64,000 nucleotides of DNA, taken from JAVBNT01 sp031551355 (GTDB lineage Bacteria; Vulcanimicrobiota; CADAWZ01). Shown here one piece after another: positions 1 to 8,976 of this stretch; within the stretch, counting starts at the first letter, position 1; each line of letters opens with the position of its first letter. Both the position numbers and the translations under genes were made by a program. The DNA is taken from positions 44,655-108,654 of the forward strand of contig JAVBNT010000024.1 in assembly GCA_031551355.1 (NCBI GenBank), written 5' to 3'. The notes under the pieces were generated by a model, which worked only from the letters and a program-made list of their open reading frames with translations, was not told the DNA's origin and searched no databases.

Positions 1-152
1 TGCCTCTGGAGAAAGGCTATGCCTGGATTTATGATTCTTCCAGCAAAAAAGTCATCAACAGTATTGCCGGATTGAAAAAAGGCGGAAAAATAGGTTTATC
101 ATTGAAAGGCGGAAAAGCCGAAGCGGTAATAGAAAATATAACAGCCGGTTAA
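1..152 (+). CDS. xseA: Exodeoxyribonuclease VII large subunit, C-terminal end (partial)
   Basis: Only the last ~49 codons are in the window, read in the frame that begins at base 3 and stops with TAA at 150-152. The residues start PLEKGYAWIYD and end with a Gly/Lys-rich tail, which matches the conserved C-terminal strand of XseA (PL.KGYA pattern). XseA is the catalytic subunit of the ssDNA exonuclease ExoVII. Assignment is supported by the xseB gene immediately downstream; the two subunits are usually co-transcribed. Confidence 0.8.
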   Translation, partial: PLEKGYAWIYDSSSKKVINSIAGLKKGGKIGLSLKGGKAEAVIENITAG

Positions 153-217
153 CACATCTATGCAGAGCTGCATTGCGCGACCGCGTCAGCAAACCGGACA
201 CAAAGGAGAGACTAAGA

Positions 218-466
218 TTGACTAAAGATAATCAGGACAGCTTACCGTATCAGGAAATGCTCGCGATACTTGAAAATAAAATAAATTCACTGGCGAAAAA
301 TGATCTTACGCTTGAGGAATCTCTTAAGATATATGAAGAAGCAACGGAAATCTTTGTTAGATGCGACAAAAGGCTTAAAGAAGCCGAAGCCAAACTTACC
401 AGAATAAAGGAAGACGCCGACGGACGGCTTTTAAAAGAACCATTTTCATTGGAAGCGGAAGAGTAA
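218..466 (+). CDS. xseB: Exodeoxyribonuclease VII small subunit
   Basis: XseB is the small helical subunit that stabilises XseA in exonuclease VII, which degrades single-stranded DNA in the cytoplasm. The protein has the family signature: a first helix with YQEMLAILENKINSL, then LTLEESLKIYEEATEI, then a charged helix CDKRLKEAEAKLTRI. I chose the TTG at 218 because AAAGGAGAG lies 7 bases upstream and it gives 82 residues, the usual XseB size; the longer frame from ATG 173 would add 15 residues with no ribosome binding site. It sits between xseA and ispA, with 6 bases to the latter, in a common bacterial gene order. Confidence 0.9.
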   Translation: MTKDNQDSLPYQEMLAILENKINSLAKNDLTLEESLKIYEEATEIFVRCDKRLKEAEAKLTRIKEDADGRLLKEPFSLEAEE

Positions 467-472
467 TATATT

Positions 473-1297
473 ATGGTCGACGATTTTTTAAAACATTTAC
501 AGAAAACTGCAGAAGAAATGGAAACATTTCTAAAAGAATATTTCACCGGCAAGTCCATGCTGGACGAGATGTTCGCATACGCTTCGCTTGACGGCGGCAA
601 ACGGTTTCGTCCGGCACTGACGCTGATTTTTGCCCAGAACCTGTCCGGCAGGGATTATGAAAACGCACTGAAAGCGGCGGCGGCCGTAGAGATTGTTCAT
701 GCTTTTTCACTTGTACACGATGATATGCCCTGTATGGACAATGACGATTTCAGGAGAGGCAAACCGTCCTGCCATAAACAATTTGGAGAGGCGGCAGCTT
801 TACTGGCCGGTGACGGGATGATTATAACGGCGTTCTCATTACTGGCGTCAATCGACTCTCCGGAACTGGTTGCCAAACTGACGGCGGAACTTGCAAACGG
901 CGCCCTGAAGATGGTTGAAGGCCAATATCAGGAACTGCGGACAGCAAAGCCGACGATTGATTCCCTGTTTGATATACATAAACTGAAAACAGGGGCTCTA
1001 ATAAAGACGTCACTGCGTATGGGAGCAATTATCGCCGGGAAAGATCAAGACGAATACGATATGAAAATAATCACCCAATACGGTGAGTATCTCGGTCTTT
1101 TATTCCAGCTTACCGATGATGTCCTCGATATGGACTCAAATGAAGAGTGTAACCTGGCGACTCTCATCGGCAAGACAGCCAGTATGAAAATAATTTCCGA
1201 CATCGCCGGCAATGCTTTAGATATCGCTTCGGACATAACCGGAGAACAAACTCTAATGGAGCAGGCTGTTCATTACCTGCATAAAAGGATTGATTAA
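473..1297 (+). CDS. ispA: Polyprenyl (farnesyl/geranylgeranyl) diphosphate synthase
   Basis: Short-chain trans-isoprenyl diphosphate synthase, which condenses IPP with allylic diphosphates in the cytoplasm to give FPP or GGPP. Both Asp-rich motifs are visible: the first, HDDMPCMDNDDFRRGKP, has the bacterial DDxxxxD spacing, and the second is QLTDDVLD. GGKRFRPAL near residue 40 supplies the IPP-binding Lys/Arg. At 274 residues it is a little shorter than most IspA proteins (~295), with an early C-terminus. It follows xseB by 6 bases and precedes dxs by 2 bases, so isoprenoid precursor synthesis and chain elongation are translated together. Product chain length cannot be fixed from the sequence. 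Confidence 0.92.
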   Translation: MVDDFLKHLQKTAEEMETFLKEYFTGKSMLDEMFAYASLDGGKRFRPALTLIFAQNLSGRDYENALKAAAAVEIVHAFSLVHDDMPCMDNDDFRRGKPSCHKQFGEAAALLAGDGMIITAFSLLASIDSPELVAKLTAELANGALKMVEGQYQELRTAKPTIDSLFDIHKLKTGALIKTSLRMGAIIAGKDQDEYDMKIITQYGEYLGLLFQLTDDVLDMDSNEECNLATLIGKTASMKIISDIAGNALDIASDITGEQTLMEQAVHYLHKRID

Positions 1298-1299
1298 AT

Positions 1300-3174
1300 A
1301 TGGGACGATTTCTTGATGTAATAAGATCATCGGGAGACATAAAAAATCTTGGGATTCAGGAGCTATCCGAACTGGCCGCGGAAATCCGCAGCGAGATTAT
1401 CAGCGTTGTTGCCAATAACGGCGGACACCTGGCTTCCAATTTAGGGGTGGTAGAGCTTACTCTGGCACTGCACAGCGTTTTTCAACCGCCAAGGGACAAA
1501 ATTATCTGGGATGTCGGCCATCAGTGCTATACCCATAAAATAATAACCGGCCGCAAATCCGTTTTCCATACGATCAGGACACAGGGCGGCCTCAGCGGTT
1601 TTTCCAATCCGGCGGAAAGCGAATGCGATCCTTTCGGCACAGGGCATGCCAGTACTTCCATTTCAGCTGCTCTCGGAATCGCAGCGGCCAGAGATTTGAA
1701 AAAAGAAAAATTTAATATAGTTTCCATTATCGGAGACGGTGCACTGACCGGAGGAATGGCCTTTGAGGCCCTTAACAATGCCTCATCGGTAACCGACAAT
1801 ATGATTGTCGTCCTGAACGACAACGAAATGTCGATCAATAAAAATGTCGGGGCCTTTGCCTCTTATTTATCCAATATACGCCTAAACCCCGGATTCATAA
1901 AAATAAGGAAAGATCTGCGGACGCTTGTTAAAAGTATCCCGGCAATCGGCAAAAAAATGCTGAGTGCGGCGGAAAGGCTTGAAGATCAGATTACTTACTT
2001 TTTTGTCCCCAATGTTTTCTTTGAATCGCTTGGTTTTTCGTATCTGGGTCCGTTTGACGGCCACAACATAGAACAGCTGATAGCGACTCTTGAAAAAGCC
2101 AAACATATGGAAGGCAACAAGCTTATCCACATTGTTACGCAAAAAGGCCGCGGATATTCGTTCGCGGAAAAAAATTCCTCAAAATTCCACGGCATAGCGC
2201 CTTTTCATGTGGAGTCGGGACAGTCAAGAGAGCAAAACACATCAAAAATACCTACTTACACTGAAGTATTCGGCCAGGCCCTGATACGGCTCGCCGAGCA
2301 GGATAAAAGAATTACGGCAATAACCGCGGCAATGACCGAAGGAACGGGACTCAAGGATTTTGCCAAAAAATTTCCCGACAGGTTTTTTGATGTGGGAATT
2401 GCCGAAGAACATGCCGTGACATTTGCCGCGGCAATGGCTTCCCAGGGATTAAGACCGGTTGTGGCCCTTTACTCCACATTTTTGCAAAGAGGATTTGATC
2501 AGCTTATACACGATGTCTGTATCCAGAAACTGCCGGTTACTTTTGCAATCGACAGAGCCGGTGTTGTCGGAGAAGACGGGGCCACACACAACGGCGTCTT
2601 TGATTTGTCTTACCTGAGAATGATTCCCAATCTTGCAGTTATGGCTCCCGGCGACGAACAGGAACTTCAGGCAATGTTGAAAACGGCCGTTGATTACGGG
2701 GGACCTGTCGCCATACGCTATCCAAGACGCTCTTCTGTAGGACTTCCTGTTGCCGAAAGCCTTCCGGAAATAGAAGTAGGTAAAGCCGAAGTTTTATGTG
2801 AAGGAAAAGATCTGGCAATTCTGGCAATAGGAAGTATGGTTTTCCCGGCAATGCTGGCCGCGGAAAAACTTATGTCCAACGGAATATCGGCTACGGTGGT
2901 AAATATGAGGTCCGTAAAACCGCTTGACGGAGAGATGATTTTGCATATCGTCAAAAAAACGCGGCGAATCTTCACAGTGGAGGAAAATGTCGTTTCCGGC
3001 GGTTTCGGCAGTTCGGTAGCGGAGTTTCTCCAGCAAAACAACATACCGGTTCATATAACAATAATCGGGCTTCCCGACGAGTTTTTGCCGCATGCCCCGC
3101 AGGAAATGATTCTGGAAAAATATGGACTGACGCCGGAAGGGATTGTAAAAGCAGTGCTTGGTTCTGCAAATTAA
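1300..3174 (+). CDS. dxs: 1-deoxy-D-xylulose-5-phosphate synthase
   Basis: First enzyme of the MEP isoprenoid pathway: thiamine-diphosphate-dependent condensation of pyruvate and glyceraldehyde 3-phosphate. The 624-residue length is typical. Visible signatures are DVGHQCYTHKIITGR near the N-terminus, the ThDP motif GDGALTGGMAFEALNN (about residues 146-161), FGTGHASTS, the catalytic Glu region GIAEEHAVTFAAAMA (about 367-381), and the transketolase C-terminal domain with FTVEENVVSGGFG. Genes ispA (2 bases upstream) and tlyA (11 bases downstream) flank it. Nothing unusual is seen. Confidence 0.97.
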   Translation: MGRFLDVIRSSGDIKNLGIQELSELAAEIRSEIISVVANNGGHLASNLGVVELTLALHSVFQPPRDKIIWDVGHQCYTHKIITGRKSVFHTIRTQGGLSGFSNPAESECDPFGTGHASTSISAALGIAAARDLKKEKFNIVSIIGDGALTGGMAFEALNNASSVTDNMIVVLNDNEMSINKNVGAFASYLSNIRLNPGFIKIRKDLRTLVKSIPAIGKKMLSAAERLEDQITYFFVPNVFFESLGFSYLGPFDGHNIEQLIATLEKAKHMEGNKLIHIVTQKGRGYSFAEKNSSKFHGIAPFHVESGQSREQNTSKIPTYTEVFGQALIRLAEQDKRITAITAAMTEGTGLKDFAKKFPDRFFDVGIAEEHAVTFAAAMASQGLRPVVALYSTFLQRGFDQLIHDVCIQKLPVTFAIDRAGVVGEDGATHNGVFDLSYLRMIPNLAVMAPGDEQELQAMLKTAVDYGGPVAIRYPRRSSVGLPVAESLPEIEVGKAEVLCEGKDLAILAIGSMVFPAMLAAEKLMSNGISATVVNMRSVKPLDGEMILHIVKKTRRIFTVEENVVSGGFGSSVAEFLQQNNIPVHITIIGLPDEFLPHAPQEMILEKYGLTPEGIVKAVLGSAN

Positions 3175-3185
3175 CGGAACGAAAT

Positions 3186-3995
3186 ATGGCAAACAATAAA
3201 CAGAGACTTGACGTGGCAATGACGGAAAAATCAATTGCGGACAGCAGGCAGTTGGCCCAAAGTTTTATTATCCGGGGACTTGTGAAAGTAAACGGAGTGG
3301 TAAGGAATAAACCGGGATATTCCGTTGGCGGAAACGACATCATAGAACTCTCAAAGCCGGAAAAAATATATGTAAGCAGAGGCGGTATAAAACTCGAGCA
3401 TGCCCTGAAAGAATTTGATATTCTGCCGGAAGGATATACGGTCATAGATGCGGGCGCATCAACCGGAGGTTTTACCGATTGTGTGCTCAAAAAAGGGGCT
3501 GCCAGGGTTTATGCCGTGGATGTCGGCAAAGGACAGCTTGACTACAGTTTAAGGACAAATCCGTCCGTTGTTGTTATTGAAGGGTACAATATACGCTATC
3601 TCAAAGAAGATGATATTCCCGAAAAAGCGGATCTGATTACCGCCGACGTATCCTTTATCTCTCTGGAAAAAATATTGCCGGCTTTGTCACCAGCCCTTAG
3701 TGATTCGGGGGCATTGATCGCGCTTATAAAACCGCAGTTTGAAGCCGGTAAAGGCAGGACGGTAAAAGGAGTTGTAAAAGACAGAGCCGTACACATTGAA
3801 GTAATGAAACAGGCATTGTCCTACGGAAACACATGCGGACTTTATCCGCAGAGGACGACCTATTCACCGATTAAAGGCCCGTCAGGCAATATAGAATTTT
3901 TTATTATTTATACAAAACAGGATAACGGTGCCGTATGCGACCCGGAAAAAACGGTCGATGAGGCATGGACATTTTTTGCAAAGGAACAGCCGTGA
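3186..3995 (+). CDS. tlyA: TlyA family rRNA (cytidine-2'-O)-methyltransferase
   Basis: Predicted 2'-O-ribose methyltransferase acting on ribosomal RNA. The first ~60 residues form an S4 RNA-binding domain (QRLDVAMTEKS...LVKVNGVVRNKPG), and the rest is an FtsJ/RrmJ-type SAM domain beginning with motif I, IDAGASTGGFTDCVLKKGA. The motif LIKPQFEAGKG supplies the later catalytic lysine. Length of 269 residues fits the family. It is the fifth gene of the xse-isp-dxs operon and its stop overlaps the start of nadK. Historically such proteins were called hemolysin A; a methyltransferase role is better supported by the domain content. Confidence 0.92.
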   Translation: MANNKQRLDVAMTEKSIADSRQLAQSFIIRGLVKVNGVVRNKPGYSVGGNDIIELSKPEKIYVSRGGIKLEHALKEFDILPEGYTVIDAGASTGGFTDCVLKKGAARVYAVDVGKGQLDYSLRTNPSVVVIEGYNIRYLKEDDIPEKADLITADVSFISLEKILPALSPALSDSGALIALIKPQFEAGKGRTVKGVVKDRAVHIEVMKQALSYGNTCGLYPQRTTYSPIKGPSGNIEFFIIYTKQDNGAVCDPEKTVDEAWTFFAKEQP

Positions 3996-4837
3996 ACGAT
4001 ATAGCCCTATTTATTTCTCCATCAAAAAAATCCGCTGCCGCCGCCGTAAAAGTAGCGTCCATCCTGAGACAAAAAGGATGCAGCGTTTATGTTCCCGATG
4101 AAACAACGGCATTGCCGGACGAAACAACGGAGCGCATTACCTGCGAAGAGCTTAAAAATAAATGCGGTATGATCATCAGTCTCGGAGGAGACGGCACATT
4201 TTTGAAGGCAGCTTCGGCCGCAATCGGCTGCGATACATTGCTTTTCGGATTTAACCTCGGAACATTGGGGTTTCTTGCGGAAGCGCCAATTGAAAATTGT
4301 GAAGCAATAATAGAAAAAATAATCAATGAAGAGTATGAAGTGAAGGAAAAAATGGCCCTTGAGTGCGTAATAAAAAAAGGCGGTGAAACCGTTTTTAGAG
4401 GAAACGCCCTTAATGAAATTGCCATTTACAGAGGAACGGAAGCAAAACTTCTGAATTTATCTTTCCATATAAGCGGCGTCTATGGAGGGACTTACAGGGC
4501 TGACGGCCTTGTTGTATCCTCTCCTACCGGCTCCACAGCCTACTCACTGTCCGCGGGCGGGCCGATTATCAGTCCTGATGTCGAATGCCTTCTGCTGACG
4601 GCACTTTGCCCGCATACATTGTCGGCAAGACCGCTGGTCGTATCACCGGCCGACCTGATAATGGTAAGCGAAGAGCAGGCAAAAAGCATGAGTGTCTCGC
4701 TTGACGGACACCTGGATCATATTGCACAGGGAGAACATAATATTTTTGTCGGCAAAGCGGCAAAAGGCTTAAAAACGGTTTCGCTGGGCAATGATTTCTA
4801 CACGATTGTCAGAGAAAAATTACGCTGGGTAATTTGA
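3992..4837 (+). CDS. nadK: NAD kinase
   Basis: ATP (or polyphosphate)-NAD kinase, producing NADP. The signature GGDGTFLKAA with its catalytic Asp is present, followed by GFNLGTLGFLAE, and the C-terminal NAD-binding motif GLVVSSPTGSTAYSLSAGGPI. The frame could begin at ATG 3965, but GTG 3992 has AAAGGAA about 6 bases upstream and overlaps the tlyA stop as GTGA, a typical translational-coupling junction; it gives 281 residues, close to the family norm. It is the last gene of the housekeeping operon, with 50 bases before the M16 protease. Confidence 0.95.
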   Translation: MNDIALFISPSKKSAAAAVKVASILRQKGCSVYVPDETTALPDETTERITCEELKNKCGMIISLGGDGTFLKAASAAIGCDTLLFGFNLGTLGFLAEAPIENCEAIIEKIINEEYEVKEKMALECVIKKGGETVFRGNALNEIAIYRGTEAKLLNLSFHISGVYGGTYRADGLVVSSPTGSTAYSLSAGGPIISPDVECLLLTALCPHTLSARPLVVSPADLIMVSEEQAKSMSVSLDGHLDHIAQGEHNIFVGKAAKGLKTVSLGNDFYTIVREKLRWVI

Positions 4838-4887
4838 TAAAGAGCAAATAATATAAAACACTATAAAGAATTAGGCGGGTGAAAATA

Positions 4888-6114
4888 TTGTATCACAAAA
4901 CAGTTCTGGATAACGGACTCAGAATTATTACGGAGGAAATACCGCATTTTAAGTCGGCATCAATAGGCGTATGGGTTGATACCGGTTCCAGGGATGAAAC
5001 CGATCTGAATAACGGTATTTCGCATTTTATCGAGCACATGATATTTAAAGGAACCAAGACCAGAAGCGCTGCCGAAATCGCCGAGATAATGGATGGCGTC
5101 GGCGGCCAGTTAAATGCATTTACGGAAAAAGAGCATACCTGTTTTTACGCCAGAGTGATAGACAAACATGTGGAGCTGGCAGTGGAACTGCTTTTTGACA
5201 TGCTTTTAAATTCGGTATTCGATCCCCAAGAACTCGAAAGGGAAAGAAGCGTCATCCTTGATGAAATACGCCTTTATGACGACTCCCCCGACGATATCAT
5301 TTTTGATATGTTCAACAGGCTTATATGGGATAAGCATTCGTTGGGAAGACCCATTCTGGGAACAAAGGAAATCATTGAATCAATTTCCAGAGACAGCATT
5401 TTTGATTATATCGCAAAAAACTATCAGGCCGGAAATATCGTAATCGCCGCGACAGGAAACGTCATACATAATGATTTTGTCGCGCTTGTGGAAAAATACT
5501 GTCAGGGCATAGCCGAAAGTAAAGCCGGTTTAAGAAAAAATGAGCCGTTTGAAAATTACAAAAAACAGATGGTGAGAAGAAAAAAAGATTGCGAACAGTC
5601 TTATGTGATTGTGGGACGTGAAGGATTGTCAAGCAGGGATCAGTCTAAATACTGTCTCAGCATCGTCGACAGCATTCTGGGCTCAAGCATGAGTTCAAGA
5701 ATTTTTCAGGAGATTAGGGAAAAAAGAGGACTGGCCTACGGTGTGGGCTCATTTTCAAACTGCCTTTCCGATACCGGAATCTTCGGGATATTTGCCGGAA
5801 CATCACCGTCAACTCTTGATGAAGTTACCGCACTTTCATTGGAAATAACTGAAAATATGAGAAAAACAGGAGCGACTCCCGAAGAGATTTCCCGAGCAAA
5901 GGAACAGTTGAAAGGCAGCTTGTCACTGGCACTTGAAAGTACTTCCGGCCGCATGATGAGACTGGCTAAATCCGAGTTTTACCATGGGCGTCTGATTTCT
6001 CCTGAGGAAATTTTTGAAAAAATAGATATTATTACAAGTGAGAATGTAATGGAAATGTGCCGTAAAATGCTTGATACACAGACTTATTCTACGGCAATAC
6101 TGGGACCTGTTTAA
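4888..6114 (+). CDS. M16 family zinc-dependent peptidase (processing protease-like)
   Basis: Zinc metallopeptidase of the pitrilysin/mitochondrial-processing-peptidase family. The inverted zinc motif HxxEH appears as HFIEHMIFKGT, followed about 75 residues later by the third ligand region (ERSVILDEIRLYDD). The C-terminal half has the non-catalytic M16 domain with IFQEIREKRGLAYGVGSF. I prefer the TTG at 4888 (giving YHKTVLDNGLRI, the usual beginning) because AGGCGGG lies about 8 bases upstream; GTG 4879 in the same frame sits directly on that site. At ~408 residues it is the short one-unit bacterial form. No signal peptide is seen, so it is probably cytoplasmic. Confidence 0.92.
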   Translation: MYHKTVLDNGLRIITEEIPHFKSASIGVWVDTGSRDETDLNNGISHFIEHMIFKGTKTRSAAEIAEIMDGVGGQLNAFTEKEHTCFYARVIDKHVELAVELLFDMLLNSVFDPQELERERSVILDEIRLYDDSPDDIIFDMFNRLIWDKHSLGRPILGTKEIIESISRDSIFDYIAKNYQAGNIVIAATGNVIHNDFVALVEKYCQGIAESKAGLRKNEPFENYKKQMVRRKKDCEQSYVIVGREGLSSRDQSKYCLSIVDSILGSSMSSRIFQEIREKRGLAYGVGSFSNCLSDTGIFGIFAGTSPSTLDEVTALSLEITENMRKTGATPEEISRAKEQLKGSLSLALESTSGRMMRLAKSEFYHGRLISPEEIFEKIDIITSENVMEMCRKMLDTQTYSTAILGPV

Positions 6115-6180
6115 AAATTTTATAAAAAATTTCAAAATTGTGAATCCAAAGCAAATATACTGCATCTAATAAAGAGAGCT

Positions 6181-6219
6181 GTTGTGCTAAGTGGGACTTT
6201 CTGTCCCACTTAGCACAAC
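6181..6219. repeat. Perfect 17-bp hairpin, member of a dispersed GCTGT-TGCTAAGTGG family
   Basis: GTTGTGCTAAGTGGGAC (6181-6197) and its exact complement (6203-6219) flank a 5-base loop. The same word, with the preceding GCTGT, recurs in the right arm of the hairpin at 20939-21001. It lies 67 bases after the M16 protease stop without a T-run directly after it, so termination is possible but not proven. Confidence 0.7.
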
Positions 6220-6220
6220 G

Positions 6221-6288
6221 GAAAATGGTGAAAAATAACTTAATTTATAGCCTCTTGCTATTCTTTATCTTAATTTTTCACCATTTTC
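6221..6288. repeat. Perfect 16-bp inverted repeat upstream of hydG
   Basis: GAAAATGGTGAAAAAT at 6221-6236 is matched by its exact complement at 6273-6288, separated by 36 bases. It follows the 6181-6219 hairpin after one base. A small third stem, ACCGGC-caaa-GCCGGT, is at 6303-6318. The role is unknown: a regulatory leader for hydGE or a mobile-repeat remnant are both possible. Confidence 0.6.
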
Positions 6289-6340
6289 ACAATTATATTT
6301 GAACCGGCCAAAGCCGGTGACTGTTATCTTTTATTTTATG

Positions 6341-6382
6341 TTAAAAGTGGGGCCGCTGCTACCGCGACAGCCCCACTTTTAA
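6341..6382. terminator. Hairpin of the GGGGCTGTC family, terminator-like
   Basis: TTAAAAGTGGGGC (6341-6353) pairs perfectly with 6370-6382. On the minus strand it reads GTGGGGCTGTCGCGG, the family word also found at 20939-21001 and 49116-49155. It lies 30 bases before the hydG start, so on the plus strand it would be in the leader of that gene. Confidence 0.55.
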
Positions 6383-6412
6383 AAATAACTCAGGAATTCA
6401 GGGCAAAAAACA

Positions 6413-7792
6413 ATGAAATTTGTAGATGAAGAAAAAATAGCAGGCCTGTTATCGGGCGAAAAAAATGTCTCATATGACGATATTGCTCCCATATTGGCAA
6501 AAAGTGCCGCTCTAAAACGGTTAAGCCTCGAAGAGACGGCCCTTCTTATGAGAGCAGAAAGTCAGGATTGCACTGATGCGATCTTTAAAGCGGCTCTTGA
6601 TGTAAAAAACAGAATATACGGTAAAAGAATCGTTCTGTTCGCGCCGCTTTATATCAGTAACAGATGTTCGAATAACTGCCTCTATTGCGGTTTCAGAACG
6701 GCCAACAAAGACCTGAGAAGAATATCACTCTCACCCGATGAAATAGAGCACCAAACCGAATTTTTACTGTCACAGGGACATATGAGAGTTCTTATGGTTG
6801 CCGGAGAATCGACTCCCGGAGAGCAAAAGGCTGTCGAATATTTTCTCGACTCAATAAAAGCAATTTACAGAGCCTCCTTTAACGGCAAAAATATGAAGCG
6901 CGTAAATGTAAACCTGCCGTCAATGACCGTTGAGGATTTGAAAAAAATCAGAGATGCGGGAGTCGGAACATACCAGCTTTTCCAGGAAACCTACCACGAA
7001 GAAACTTATAAAAGAATGCATGTGAGCGGCCCGAAAAAGGATATGCTCTACAGGCTTGAAGCATTTGACCGGGCTTTTGAAGCCGGTCTTGACGACATCG
7101 GAATGGGAGTTCTTTACGGGCTTTATGACTGGAAATTTGAAACGCTGGCAATGCTCTCACATGTTGAATATCTCGAGGGAAAATACGGTATCGGACCGCA
7201 CACTATTTCCGTTCCCAGACTTCAGGAAGCGCCAGGCTCGGAAATTGCTTCGAACATTCCCCACCCGGTCTCGGAATGTGACATGAGACGGCTTGTGGCA
7301 ATTTTGAGACTGGCAGTCCCGTATACGGGAATAATACTCTCAACAAGGGAATCAAGACGGCAGAGAGATGAACTTATTTCATTGGGAGTTTCCCAGATAA
7401 GCGCCGGTTCATCAGTTACTCCCGGAGGATACGGCGAAGACGAGAGTGCCAACCAGTTTGAACTGAGCGATAACAGAAACCTTGAAGAAATAGTTGCCTC
7501 CCTGATCAAACATGGATACATACCCAGTTTCTGCGCCGCCTGTTACCGTAAATCAAGAACAGGTGATGCGTTCATGCAAATTGCCAAACCGGGAAATATT
7601 AAATCGATGTGTACCGTTAATGCCCTGTCTACTTTAAAAGAATATATAAATGACTATGCCAATGATACGATTAAAAAGGACGGCGGCAGAATTATTGAGG
7701 AACATATCAAAAATATGCCGGAAAAAGACGCTGAAATTCTTTGTGAAATGCTTTTAGAGATCGAAAAGGGAAAAAGGGATGTATACAGATAG
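6413..7792 (+). CDS. hydG: [FeFe]-hydrogenase H-cluster radical SAM maturase HydG (tyrosine lyase)
   Basis: HydG cleaves tyrosine to p-cresol and converts the rest to the CO and CN ligands of the hydrogenase H-cluster. Two cysteine motifs identify it: the radical-SAM CX3CX2C at Cys85, Cys89 and Cys92 (CSNNCLYC), and the HydG-specific C-terminal CX2CX22C at Cys374, Cys377 and Cys400, whose exact spacing separates HydG from the related thiamine enzyme ThiH. Length is 459 residues, normal for the family. The reading frame overlaps hydE by 14 bases, implying coupled translation. Neither hydF nor a hydrogenase structural gene is in this window. Confidence 0.95.
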   Translation: MKFVDEEKIAGLLSGEKNVSYDDIAPILAKSAALKRLSLEETALLMRAESQDCTDAIFKAALDVKNRIYGKRIVLFAPLYISNRCSNNCLYCGFRTANKDLRRISLSPDEIEHQTEFLLSQGHMRVLMVAGESTPGEQKAVEYFLDSIKAIYRASFNGKNMKRVNVNLPSMTVEDLKKIRDAGVGTYQLFQETYHEETYKRMHVSGPKKDMLYRLEAFDRAFEAGLDDIGMGVLYGLYDWKFETLAMLSHVEYLEGKYGIGPHTISVPRLQEAPGSEIASNIPHPVSECDMRRLVAILRLAVPYTGIILSTRESRRQRDELISLGVSQISAGSSVTPGGYGEDESANQFELSDNRNLEEIVASLIKHGYIPSFCAACYRKSRTGDAFMQIAKPGNIKSMCTVNALSTLKEYINDYANDTIKKDGGRIIEEHIKNMPEKDAEILCEMLLEIEKGKRDVYR

Positions 7793-8825
7793 CGACATTT
7801 CCGGATTGCTGGAACGCCTTTATACGGAAAAACAGCCTCCGCAAAACCTGATTGAATATTTTCTTGAAAGCAGCGGTGAAGTTTGCCGGAAATTATTCAG
7901 TTTTGCCGACGGTATCAGGGAAAAGCATGTCGGCAGCGAGATCCTCTTACGGGGCATTGTTGAAATCTCAAATTACTGCCGCTGTTCATGCCGGTACTGC
8001 GGCCTGAACAGCCGTTCCGGAGCAGCAAGATACAGGTTAAACGAAAAAGAAATCATTGACGCTGTGAATTTCCTGGTTTTAAAAGGACTGAAAACGGTAG
8101 TTCTGCAATCCGGTGAGGATATCGGCAGAACCCCTGAAGAACTGGCCCAGATCATAAAGGAAATAAAAAGCAGGCACAATGACATTGCCCTGACGCTGTC
8201 ACTAGGCCAGCACAGCGAAGAAAGTTATTCGCTATGGCGCCGCGCCGGGGCAGACCGGTATTTTATGCGTATAGAAACTTCCGATAAAGAGCTTTATGAA
8301 AAAATGCATCCCGGTATGACCCTGGAAACAAGGCTCAAATGCCTTGAAGTTTTGAAAAAATTAGGTTATTCCGTGGGTTGCGGCTGTATTACAGGACTTC
8401 CGGGACAAACTATTTCAACTCTGGCAGCGGATTTGCTTCTTTTTAGAAGATACAACTTTGAAATGCTGGGAATAGGTCCGTTTATCCCCAATCCGAAAAC
8501 GGAGCTGTCTTCTGAACGGCCGGGAACCGGGGAACTTAATTTAAAAATGGTAGCTCTTGCCAGAATAGGCAACCCCAATGCCCATATTCCGGCAACAACT
8601 GCTCTCGGCTCGCTTGAAAAAGATTACCGTTTTGACGCCCTGATGTGCGGCGCCAACGTGATTATGCCTAATTTCACCCCCGAATACGGCCGCGAAGCTT
8701 ATGAGCTGTATCCCGGACGCAGAACGGCGGATCCCGCAAGCAATGATTATGATTTTTATATCTCGTCAATAGCATCCCTCGAAAACAGGTTTATCGCCTA
8801 CTCGCGCGGGGACTGTACGGCCTGA
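7779..8825 (+). CDS. hydE: [FeFe]-hydrogenase H-cluster radical SAM maturase HydE
   Basis: HydE is the radical SAM enzyme that works after HydG in assembling the diiron subcluster of [FeFe]-hydrogenase. The motif CX3CX2C is at Cys67, Cys71 and Cys74 (CRCSCRYCGLN), followed by VVLQSGED, a typical HydE/BioB-like strand, and MRIETSDKELYEKMHPG. The 348-residue length fits. The start lies inside the end of hydG. A terminator-like hairpin follows 66 bases later, so hydG-hydE is likely a two-gene unit. The pair indicates hydrogen metabolism and an anaerobic or facultative lifestyle; HydF and HydA must be encoded elsewhere. Confidence 0.93.
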   Translation: MYTDSDISGLLERLYTEKQPPQNLIEYFLESSGEVCRKLFSFADGIREKHVGSEILLRGIVEISNYCRCSCRYCGLNSRSGAARYRLNEKEIIDAVNFLVLKGLKTVVLQSGEDIGRTPEELAQIIKEIKSRHNDIALTLSLGQHSEESYSLWRRAGADRYFMRIETSDKELYEKMHPGMTLETRLKCLEVLKKLGYSVGCGCITGLPGQTISTLAADLLLFRRYNFEMLGIGPFIPNPKTELSSERPGTGELNLKMVALARIGNPNAHIPATTALGSLEKDYRFDALMCGANVIMPNFTPEYGREAYELYPGRRTADPASNDYDFYISSIASLENRFIAYSRGDCTA

Positions 8826-8891
8826 AAACAAATAACTGCTTTACAGGCAGGATTTTTTCATAAATAAGCGAAGATTAAGAATTCTCAAATA

Positions 8892-8936
8892 AAGCATTCC
8901 TGCGTAAAATATCAGGGAATGCTTGTATTTTGTTTT
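8892..8936 (+). terminator. Rho-independent terminator after hydE
   Basis: AAGCATTCC (8892-8900) pairs with GGAATGCTT (8915-8923) around a 14-base loop, and a T-rich tract (TGTATTTTGTTTT) follows. It separates hydGE from the synthase gene at 8977. Confidence 0.75.
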
Positions 8937-8976
8937 ATGGAACTTGAGATTACTAAAATAGAAGCTGAGGGATAAA

